NCBI GenBank assembly: GCA_016192065.1
Contig: JACPUX010000070.1
Span: 48,625 to 112,624 of the forward strand
Direction of reading: 5' to 3'
Origin: Betaproteobacteria bacterium
Lineage (GTDB): Bacteria > Pseudomonadota > Gammaproteobacteria > Burkholderiales > Casimicrobiaceae
Length of the DNA: 64,000 nt
Shown here: one piece after another, positions 1 to 6,685 of the stretch
Layout: each line of letters begins with the position of its first letter
Position numbering within the stretch: position 1 is the stretch's first letter
Notes under the pieces: generated by a model
The model's input: only the letters and a program-made list of their open reading frames with translations
Told to the model about the DNA's origin: nothing
Database searches by the model: none
Position numbers and translations under genes: made by a program

Positions 1-164
1 AACTGGCCGCAGTAGCCCACCAGCAAGCACAGTCCGATGGCGGGCAAAGCGTAGATCGCCACGAAGTTCGAGGTATTGATGAAGTAGCCGCCGCCGAGCA
101 GCCAGGGCGCCACCAGCACCAGGGCGCAGAGTCCGAACCAGAGATTGCGGTCGCGGCGAGGCAT
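1..164 (-). CDS. livM: Branched-chain amino acid-type ABC transporter permease LivM, N-terminal fragment
   Basis: Only the first 54 codons are inside the window; the gene continues past the left edge. The translation starts MPRRDRNLWFGL and contains a hydrophobic segment followed by the NTSNFVAIYALPAIGLCL block and a GYCGQ turn, the LivM family pattern (compare GYTGQ in the second LivM at 14.2 kb). LivM permeases form the inner-membrane channel with LivH. The start lies 10 bp after the stop of the PrpD-like gene, so it is part of the same minus-strand operon. The ATP-binding subunits livG and livF would be expected further left, outside the window. Confidence 0.85.
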   Translation of the reverse strand, partial: MPRRDRNLWFGLCALVLVAPWLLGGGYFINTSNFVAIYALPAIGLCLLVGYCGQ

Positions 165-174
165 GGGCGCGGGT

Positions 175-1554
175 TCAGTACAAAGCGTCGAGCAGGACGC
201 GCACATCCGGCAGGCGCTCCAGGGTCGCCACCTGCTGGCACAGCGCATCGAGCGCTTCAGGTGACACCGAGCGGCGCGCGCGCTCGGCGCAGGCTGCGAG
301 CTTGCCGCGCAGCGCCTCCGGCCCCAGCGCGTTCTGCGGCGCGCCCAGGGGCAGCGCGGTTTCGCGCTGCCATGCGTTGCGGCTCTGCAGCGACGCGGTG
401 AGCCGGGTGCGGCCGATCACAAGTTCGGTGCGCATCTGCGGATCGGCGACCACTTTCACTTTCGCGGCCAGGGCCAGGAGCGCCGGATCGGTGTAGGCCG
501 GAGCTTCCATTTCTGCCAGGAACACCTGCCCCCGCGCCAGCGCCGCCGCGACGGTGTATTGCAGCGAAAATTGGGCGTCGGCGCTCGAAGAGGGCCGGAT
601 ACGCGCTTCGCGCGGCGCGCCCACCAGGCGCTCGACCTCGGGCGAGACCGTGAGCTCGATGCTCTCGATGGCCGACAGCGCCCCGCCCAGTTCGTCGCGC
701 AGTTGCCTTGCCAGATCGATCGCGGCATGGGTGGCGCGGCAGGAGGCAAAAGGCTTGAGCGAAATGCGCTCGCCCAAAAATTGTTTCCCCAGCCCCTCGG
801 TAAGCGCTTCGAGCTTGGGGTCGGGTTCGAAAACGCGCAGATAGCCCCAGCGGCCCAGCAGAAAATCCTGCGCGCCAGTGAAGCCGCGTTCCGCCAGCAG
901 GCCGGAGACCAGCGCGCCCTGGGCCACGATGCCTTGCTGCAGGCGCAGCGAGAGCGCGCCTTCGAGGGCGCATTGGCCATCACCCACGGCATGCGAAAAA
1001 GCAATGCCCAGGGCGTACTGGGTGCGTCGCGGATCGAGGCGAAGCGCGCGGGCCACGGCAGCCGCCGGCCCGAAGATCTTGAAGAGGTTGTTCCGCCCCG
1101 ACTGCATGGCATTCTGGCGCACCGCCAGGCCGAGGCGAATCTTGAGGTCCTGGCCCACGGCCAGCGCGGTCACGAACTCCTGGCCGCTCATACCACCACG
1201 CGCATCGGCGAGTGCGAGCAGTGCCGGCACCGCCGAGGCCGACGGGTGCACCGGCAGGAAATCGACGCAATCGTCGATCTCCAAAGCGCGCGCCATCACA
1301 CCATGGCACCAGGCCGCCAAGGGCGCGGGCAGGCCTTGGCCCAAACCGATCACCCGCGCCTCGGGCGCCCCACCCCAGGTGCGCGCCAGATCCAGCACGG
1401 CATCCAGCCCCTCGGCGCTGGACCCACCCAGCATTGCCGCCAGGGTGTCGAGGGTGCTGCGCCGCGCGGCGGCGATGGCCGCTTGCGGCAGGTCTTCGAA
1501 GCGCGCACCGCTGACATGCGCGGCGACCGCCGCGCTGATTTCGTCGCCGCTCAT
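175..1554 (-). CDS. MmgE/PrpD family protein (2-methylcitrate dehydratase-like)
   Basis: 459 residues, full length for the MmgE/PrpD fold. Landmarks include the N-terminal helical region (AIAAARRSTLDTLAAMLGG), VHPSASAVPALLALAD in the active-site region, and KPFASCRATHAAIDLARQL in the C-terminal half, all typical of the family. PrpD dehydrates 2-methylcitrate, MmgE and relatives act on related hydroxy-acids, and several members are isomerases or racemases, so the substrate cannot be read from sequence. The ATG overlaps the livH stop as ATGA, and livM follows after 10 bp, so the enzyme sits inside a transporter operon. This placement suggests it acts on the imported organic acid. The open frame extends further upstream, but that extension is antisense-like sequence inside livH. 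Confidence 0.88.
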   Translation of the reverse strand: MSGDEISAAVAAHVSGARFEDLPQAAIAAARRSTLDTLAAMLGGSSAEGLDAVLDLARTWGGAPEARVIGLGQGLPAPLAAWCHGVMARALEIDDCVDFLPVHPSASAVPALLALADARGGMSGQEFVTALAVGQDLKIRLGLAVRQNAMQSGRNNLFKIFGPAAAVARALRLDPRRTQYALGIAFSHAVGDGQCALEGALSLRLQQGIVAQGALVSGLLAERGFTGAQDFLLGRWGYLRVFEPDPKLEALTEGLGKQFLGERISLKPFASCRATHAAIDLARQLRDELGGALSAIESIELTVSPEVERLVGAPREARIRPSSSADAQFSLQYTVAAALARGQVFLAEMEAPAYTDPALLALAAKVKVVADPQMRTELVIGRTRLTASLQSRNAWQRETALPLGAPQNALGPEALRGKLAACAERARRSVSPEALDALCQQVATLERLPDVRVLLDALY

Positions 1555-2450
1555 TCCAGGGTGTCCTCCTGCGCCAGGCCGCGCTGTTGCCGGCCGCCCA
1601 GCAGCCCGTTGGGTAGGAACATCAGCACCAGGATGATGACCACGAAGGTGATGAGCTCCTTGACCGTGCTGGACAGATAGGTCGCGGCGAAGGCTTCGAG
1701 CACGGCAAACACCACGCTGCCCAGCACCGCGCCGGCCACATTGCCCATGCCACCCAGCATCGCCGCGGAGAAACCTTTGATGGCAAGCAGCATGCCGCCC
1801 GAGTAATCGACCATGGTGAGCGGCGTGATCACGATGCCGGCGATGCTGCCCAGCAAGCCGGCGAGCACGAAAGAGGCCAATACCGTGGGCCCCACGGGTA
1901 TGCCCATCAGCGCCGCGGCGGTCCGGTCGATGGCGCAGGCGCGCATGGCCTTGCCCCAGAGACTGTGGTGCAAGAACAGGAAGAGCGCGCCTATACACAG
2001 CACCGCCGCGCCGAAGATCCACAAGGTCTGCGGCGCCAGGGCCGCGCCCAGGAACTTGATCGGCGCATCCCCGGAAAAGGCCGGAAAGCGATGCACATCG
2101 CCGTCCCAGACGTGAAAGGCGCTGCCGGAGATAGCCATGGAAGCGCCGATGGTGATGATCAGCACGCTGATCAGCGCCCCCTGGCGCCCCGGCCGATAAG
2201 CTACCAGTCCAAGGAGCGCGGCCAGCGCCGCAGTGAGCAGTAGCGTCACCGGAACCGCCGCCCAAAGCGGCCAGCCGCCTTCACCATAAAGGCTCACCAT
2301 GATCATGCCGCCCAGCATGACGAACTCGCCCTGGGCGAAATTGATGATCCGCGTGGCGCTGTAGACCAGGGTCACCCCCACCGCCACCAGCGCGTACATG
2401 CTGCCGATCGACAACGCGGCGAACACCGTTTGGACGAAATCGGCAAGCAT
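1551..2450 (-). CDS. livH: Branched-chain amino acid-type ABC transporter permease LivH
   Basis: 299 residues and strongly hydrophobic throughout, with the LivH signature near the N-terminus: SIGSMYALVAVGVTLVY followed by IINFAQGEFVMLGG. A second conserved block, KGFSAAMLGGMGNVAGAVLG, is in the C-terminal third. It forms the translocation pore with LivM for a periplasmic-binding-protein-dependent importer. It lies 33 bp downstream of livK and overlaps the following prpD-like gene by 4 bp, which indicates translational coupling. Substrate specificity is set by the binding protein and is unknown. Confidence 0.93.
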   Translation of the reverse strand: MLADFVQTVFAALSIGSMYALVAVGVTLVYSATRIINFAQGEFVMLGGMIMVSLYGEGGWPLWAAVPVTLLLTAALAALLGLVAYRPGRQGALISVLIITIGASMAISGSAFHVWDGDVHRFPAFSGDAPIKFLGAALAPQTLWIFGAAVLCIGALFLFLHHSLWGKAMRACAIDRTAAALMGIPVGPTVLASFVLAGLLGSIAGIVITPLTMVDYSGGMLLAIKGFSAAMLGGMGNVAGAVLGSVVFAVLEAFAATYLSSTVKELITFVVIILVLMFLPNGLLGGRQQRGLAQEDTLE

Positions 2451-2483
2451 GTGGCGCGGCTGCGGCGAAAAGGGGACGGGAGG

Positions 2484-3632
2484 CTACTTCTGGAGCTGCC
2501 AGGCGCCCTTGTCCACCTTGTACATCACCAGCGCGTCGGTGCCCAGGCCGGCGTGATCGGTGGCGGAGTAGTTGAACACGCCATAAACGCCAACGTGCCC
2601 GCGAGTGGCTTCGAGGGTTGCGCAAAGCTTGGCCTCATCACCGCCGGCCTTCGCCATCGCGGCGTTGAGGATGTTCATGGCGTCGTAGGCCGCGGCGCCG
2701 AACTGATTGGGCTCCTCGTTGTATTTGGCCTTGAACTCGCTGCGAAAGGCTTTGATGGCGGCCTTTTGCGGATCTTTGTCGTCGAGCGCGTCGCCGGCGT
2801 CGAGTTTGGGGCCAGCGACCATCACGCCTTCGGCATTGGCGCCGGTGGCCTTGAGAAAGGCCGGGCTCAGCACCGCGTGGCTGTGATAAAGCGGCAACTC
2901 CAAACCTACCTGGCGATAGTTGGTGGTCATGATCACCGGCGCGCGCGAGGAGGACCAGTTCAGCACCGCCTGGGCATTGCTGCGCTTGATCTTGTTGAGC
3001 AAGGGCGAGAGGTCGGCGTCTTCCATGGTGTACTTTTCGTCGAAGACGATTTCAACGCCCGCGGCTTTGGCTTGGGCGAGGATTTCCTTGCGGCCGCCAT
3101 CGCCAAAGGCATCCTGGCTGCTCACCAGGGCGAGTTTGGTCTGCCCCGCCGCCTTCAAGTGCTGGTAGAGCCGGGCAACCACGATGCGATCATCCGGCGG
3201 CGTCTTGAACACGCACTTCGAGACCGGATCGACGATGGCCGCGGTCGAGGCAAGCATGATGGTCGGCGTGTTGCTGGCTTCGACGATGGGTTTGACCGGC
3301 ATCGCCTCCCAGCTCGCACTGGGGCCGAGGATGACGCTGACCCGATCGTTCTTGATCAGGCGGTTGAACATGCGCACCGCGACATCGGGCTTGCCTTCGG
3401 TGTCGTAGAAGATCAATTCGACCTTGCGCCCGCTGATGCCGCCCTTGGCGTTGAGCTGCTCCGCCTGCATCTCCAGGCTGCGCTTCTGGGCCGCGCCGAC
3501 AAAGGCGCCAGGACCGCTGAAAATGACCGGGACGCCGACCCGCAAGGGTTCCGCGGCGCTGGCGCCCACCGCGGTCAGCACGCCAAGCAGCGTGCCCAGG
3601 CCAATGCTCAGGGGGGATGCGAATTTCAACAT
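2484..3632 (-). CDS. livK: Periplasmic substrate-binding protein of Liv-type ABC transporter (LivK family)
   Basis: 382 residues starting MLKFASPLSIGLGTLLGVL with a Sec signal peptide ending around VGASAAEP, then the type I periplasmic-binding fold start LRVGVPVIFSGPGAFVGA. Later landmarks are KVELIFYDTEGKPDVAVR, SVILGPSASWEAMPV and FGAAAYDAMNILNAAM, all typical of Peripla_BP_6 proteins. The start at 3632 is preferred over upstream in-frame codons because it begins exactly at the signal peptide and has GAGG about 8 nt upstream. It sits 32 bp after tetR and 33 bp before livH. Ligand is unknown; aromatic acids, amino acids or dicarboxylates are all possible for this family. Confidence 0.92.
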   Translation of the reverse strand: MLKFASPLSIGLGTLLGVLTAVGASAAEPLRVGVPVIFSGPGAFVGAAQKRSLEMQAEQLNAKGGISGRKVELIFYDTEGKPDVAVRMFNRLIKNDRVSVILGPSASWEAMPVKPIVEASNTPTIMLASTAAIVDPVSKCVFKTPPDDRIVVARLYQHLKAAGQTKLALVSSQDAFGDGGRKEILAQAKAAGVEIVFDEKYTMEDADLSPLLNKIKRSNAQAVLNWSSSRAPVIMTTNYRQVGLELPLYHSHAVLSPAFLKATGANAEGVMVAGPKLDAGDALDDKDPQKAAIKAFRSEFKAKYNEEPNQFGAAAYDAMNILNAAMAKAGGDEAKLCATLEATRGHVGVYGVFNYSATDHAGLGTDALVMYKVDKGAWQLQK

Positions 3633-3664
3633 GTCTGCCTCGCTTCTTTGAAAGGGTTGGACAC

Positions 3665-4312
3665 TCAGCGCGTGCGCGTTTTTTTCGCCGCTCGCCGCTC
3701 GGGCACGCCACCGGCGGATGGGTCGAGCAGCCCGCCGAACACCAAGGCGATCGACTGCTCGGCAGCCCGGCGCAGCGTCAGCGCTCCGCCAGGGCGAAAC
3801 CATTGATAGAAGTAGTTGACGATGCCAAAGAGCGCGAAGGTGACCACGGTGGCATCGAGTTTGCGGGCTTCACCCGAGGCGATGATGCCGTTCACCGCGT
3901 CGCGGTAGAGTCCATAAACCTCGCGCTCGCGCAACACAATGCGCTTCAAGTGCGGCGGACTCAGGTGTTTCTTCTCGTCGATCACCAGCCGCGTTTCCAC
4001 CTGCCGGGTTTCCAGCAGCAGAATGTGCGCCAGCAGCGCCCGGCGCAGCGCGCTCGCCGCATCGGGCCCCGCCGCGAACTCGTGGCGCAGCATGGCGAGC
4101 AGATCGTCGGTATAGGCCGCGATCACCTCGAAGAGGATCTCTTCCTTGTTGCGAAAGTGATGGTAGAGCGCCGCCGGAGTGATGCCGACTTCCGCCGCGA
4201 TCTCGCGCATCGAGGCGCTGCCGTAGCCAAACCGGCAGAAGGCCCGCGCCGCGACCTGAGCGATTTGTTCGCGGCGGGTTGGCGCTTCGATGGGCAGGGT
4301 GTCCGGACTCAT
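3665..4312 (-). CDS. TetR/AcrR family transcriptional regulator, first gene of the liv-prpD operon
   Basis: 215 residues. The N-terminal helix-turn-helix reads REQIAQVAARAFCRFGYG then SMREIAAEVGITPAALYHHF and KEEILFEVI, a textbook TetR_N domain. The C-terminal ligand-binding part (ETRLVIDEKKHLSPPH and IVNYFYQWFRPGG) resembles the AcrR subset that controls acyl-CoA or fatty/aromatic acid pathways. It is the promoter-proximal gene, with a near-palindromic operator inside its own promoter at 4324-4337. It therefore probably autoregulates the whole operon, perhaps sensing a CoA thioester of the transported acid. The start at 4312 is 8 nt from the predicted -10, so the message may be leaderless. 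Confidence 0.9.
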   Translation of the reverse strand: MSPDTLPIEAPTRREQIAQVAARAFCRFGYGSASMREIAAEVGITPAALYHHFRNKEEILFEVIAAYTDDLLAMLRHEFAAGPDAASALRRALLAHILLLETRQVETRLVIDEKKHLSPPHLKRIVLREREVYGLYRDAVNGIIASGEARKLDATVVTFALFGIVNYFYQWFRPGGALTLRRAAEQSIALVFGGLLDPSAGGVPERRAAKKTRTR

Positions 4313-4319
4313 GCGAAAT

Positions 4320-4348
4320 AGCCTAAACGATCGTTCAGTAAGTTGCAA
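4320..4348 (-). promoter_or_regulatory. Promoter with TetR-type operator in the -35/-10 spacer (tetR-liv-prpD operon)
   Basis: Read on the minus strand, TTGCAA (4348-4343) and TAGGCT (4325-4320) are separated by exactly 17 bp. The spacer holds TGAACGATCGTTTA, whose core AACGATCGTT (4326-4335) is a perfect 10-bp palindrome and whose arms differ at one pair. The palindrome sits where a bound TetR dimer would block RNA polymerase, and the regulator gene starts just downstream at 4312. Promoter assignment is by pattern only. Confidence 0.6.
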
Positions 4349-4405
4349 GAGCCGTTGCGAGGGCCGCCTGGGCGCGGCCAGTCGGCTTGGGGTTGCGTTG
4401 GAGCG

Positions 4406-4433
4406 AAAAAAAACCGGGCGACTTCGCCCGGTT
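4406..4433 (-). terminator. Rho-independent terminator after the S9 peptidase gene
   Basis: On the minus strand this is a 9-bp GC-rich stem (AACCGGGCG / CGCCCGGTT) with a 4-nt loop, followed directly by a run of eight T. It lies about 40 bp downstream of the stop of the S9 peptidase at 4472, so it insulates that gene from the divergent-side tetR promoter at 4348. Confidence 0.8.
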
Positions 4434-4471
4434 CTCTGTGACCTCAAAAGGCGCGGATTCGCGCCTCGGGC

Positions 4472-6517
4472 TCAGGGCTTGCCGATCTGCTCCTCCAGGA
4501 ACTTCAGCACCTGGGTGTAGAGGTCGAGGTTGTTTTCGAGTTTTCCGAAGCCGTGGCCTTCCTCCTTCTTCACCACATAGGCCTTGGCTGGATTGCCGGC
4601 TTTCTCGAGCGCATCGTTCATACGCGTGATTTGCCGAATGGGCACGCGCAAGTCATCTTCTCCGGCGTATAGGAACACCGCGCCCTTGATCTTGTCAGCG
4701 TTATAGACCGGGGAAATGTCTTTCACCAGTTGCGAAGAAAGGTCTTCGGTGCCAAGAATGCCCTTCCACAGCTTGACGCCCACCTCGTGGGTCGCGGTGT
4801 CGCCATCGAAGGTCGTGAGCTGATACTCCAGATCAGTGGGAGCCAGGCCGGAAATGGCGCACTTGAAGAGCTTGGGTGTCTTGATCATCGCCTGGAGCGC
4901 CGCGTATCCGCCGTAGCTCGCGCCCGAGATGCAGGCACGCTGGGGATCGGCAAAACCTTGTTCGACCGCCCACTTCAGCGCGTCCTCATGATCCTCGGAC
5001 ATTTGCCGACCAAAGGTGCCAAAACCACTGAAATAGACTTTCGACCCCATTCCTGGGGTGATCCGGAAGTTGGGCACCACCACCGCGTAGCCGCGCGAAG
5101 CAAAGAGCTGCGCCTCCATGTAGCCGAAACCTCGGCCCCAGTGGTCGGCGCGGGCATGGGGCCCCCCATGAATGTGCATGATGGTCGGCAGCTTGGTGCC
5201 GGGCTGATAGTTCTTGGGCAAGAAGTAGTAGCCGGGAATCTCCAGACCATCGCGGGTTTTGAACAGGAACGGTCGCTGTTCCACGAGCTTGCCGTCCAGC
5301 CAGGGGCGGGAGCTGCCGATTTCCTCGATGGTCTTCTTCTCTTCATCGAGAATGTACCAGCGGGTCGGCGAGCGATCAGAATACGAGGTGACCACCCGCT
5401 TGCTCGTCCCGGGGGCGCGGTAGAAGCTGTTGATCAGGCCGGGGAGCGCCGCATCGAGCATACGCTGGATCTTGGCGTAATCCGGATCAACCCAGGCCAC
5501 TTCTGGCTTGGCCGCCGCGACTCTAAACCCCAGCACCTTGTTGGTCAGCGGATCGACGGAAACTCCGGAAACCGGGCTCCCGCCCGCATTGGCACCCATG
5601 TCGTAGCGCGGATGTTGGGCGATCATTTCACCGAGCTTCTTGCTCTCGGGATCGAAACGATACACCGCCATGGTGTCGCGCCCGGCATTGGTCGCCACTT
5701 GCAGGGTTTTGCCGTCGCTCTCGATCGCCAGCGGGTGAAAGATCGGCGGCTTGTTCATGTCGTAGCGGCCGATCTCGGTCCAGGGCGCATCTTCACCCGC
5801 GCGGTAATACACCACGAAGGTGAAGCTATCCTTGACCCAGGCGGTGACCACCCGAGGTACAAGCTTGGTGTCGAGCAGCCAACTTTGCGTGTAGGAAGCC
5901 GGGCGCCCACCAGTGACCAGCGCGTACTTGCCGGTGCGCAGGTTGAGCCGGTAAAGATCGATGGATTCGGCATGCGTCATGTTGCCGCTGGCGATGATCT
6001 CTTCGGTATTGTCGGGAATGGTTCGAAAGTGAGTGAGCGACCGATGCACCTGATTGCGGTTCTTGGATTCCTGCACCGTCGGCGCCAGGCTCTTGTTCTC
6101 CTTGCCATCGCGACTGACCACAAAAAGCCCGCCGCCAGCGTAGCGGCCTACGCCGGTCGGAGAGTTCAACTGCCCCAGGCTGAACACCAGGCGCTCATCA
6201 CCCACCCAATGCACGTCGATGACGTCGAAGTCCTTGAAGCCGGTGATGATCTCGCCCTTCCGGGTAGCCATATCCACCACCACCAGATTCATGCGCTTGG
6301 TGCTGGGGCTGGGCGCGGTGGCGGCGAAGTACTTGCCGCTCTTGGAGAAGATCGGGCTGGAGAGCGCGGGCGGGCGCAGCATGTCTTCGAGTTTGACCTC
6401 TTCGTTCTTGGTCGGCGCGGAACTCTGTGCCCCGGCCGGCAAGCTCAGGAAGGCGCCGATCAGCGCCAAGGTAAACCGGCGGGCAAGGGTGTACCAGCCA
6501 GGGATGAACCGCTTCAT
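4472..6517 (-). CDS. Exported S9 family peptidase (prolyl oligopeptidase superfamily, DPP/acylaminoacyl type)
   Basis: 681 residues. It starts MKRFIPGWYTLARRFTLALIG with a signal peptide ending near LPAGAQSS, and GAGGAGG is placed 9 nt before the ATG. The N-terminal two thirds form a degenerate beta-propeller (for example SPIFSKSGKYFAATAPS). The C-terminal alpha/beta-hydrolase has LPTIMHIHGGPHAR (oxyanion region), nucleophile Ser534 in ISGASYGGYAAL, Asp in YAGEDDLRVP and His in KEEGHGFG. Such enzymes cleave peptides periplasmically, often after proline or alanine. It is a single gene with its own terminator at 4406-4433. A second, lipoprotein-type S9 peptidase is at 34.2-36.2 kb. Confidence 0.92.
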   Translation of the reverse strand: MKRFIPGWYTLARRFTLALIGAFLSLPAGAQSSAPTKNEEVKLEDMLRPPALSSPIFSKSGKYFAATAPSPSTKRMNLVVVDMATRKGEIITGFKDFDVIDVHWVGDERLVFSLGQLNSPTGVGRYAGGGLFVVSRDGKENKSLAPTVQESKNRNQVHRSLTHFRTIPDNTEEIIASGNMTHAESIDLYRLNLRTGKYALVTGGRPASYTQSWLLDTKLVPRVVTAWVKDSFTFVVYYRAGEDAPWTEIGRYDMNKPPIFHPLAIESDGKTLQVATNAGRDTMAVYRFDPESKKLGEMIAQHPRYDMGANAGGSPVSGVSVDPLTNKVLGFRVAAAKPEVAWVDPDYAKIQRMLDAALPGLINSFYRAPGTSKRVVTSYSDRSPTRWYILDEEKKTIEEIGSSRPWLDGKLVEQRPFLFKTRDGLEIPGYYFLPKNYQPGTKLPTIMHIHGGPHARADHWGRGFGYMEAQLFASRGYAVVVPNFRITPGMGSKVYFSGFGTFGRQMSEDHEDALKWAVEQGFADPQRACISGASYGGYAALQAMIKTPKLFKCAISGLAPTDLEYQLTTFDGDTATHEVGVKLWKGILGTEDLSSQLVKDISPVYNADKIKGAVFLYAGEDDLRVPIRQITRMNDALEKAGNPAKAYVVKKEEGHGFGKLENNLDLYTQVLKFLEEQIGKP

Positions 6518-6685
6518 GGGCAGACCTCCTCGTGAAAAGTGCGCGGATATTACGCCATGGGACCTCGCCTGACTAGCACCAACGCGACCAGGAACACCCC
6601 GGCACAGCCAGGCGAGCGCGCAACCCTGGGAGTCAATGGGGTTATACTGGAAGCGAGAAGACGGCTGCCCAGGGGAGTGACAACC

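Noticed and set aside
4730..6535. Long open frame on the strand opposite the S9 peptidase
   Set aside because: It mirrors the peptidase gene in high-GC sequence, has no domain features and no ribosome-binding site; a shadow frame.
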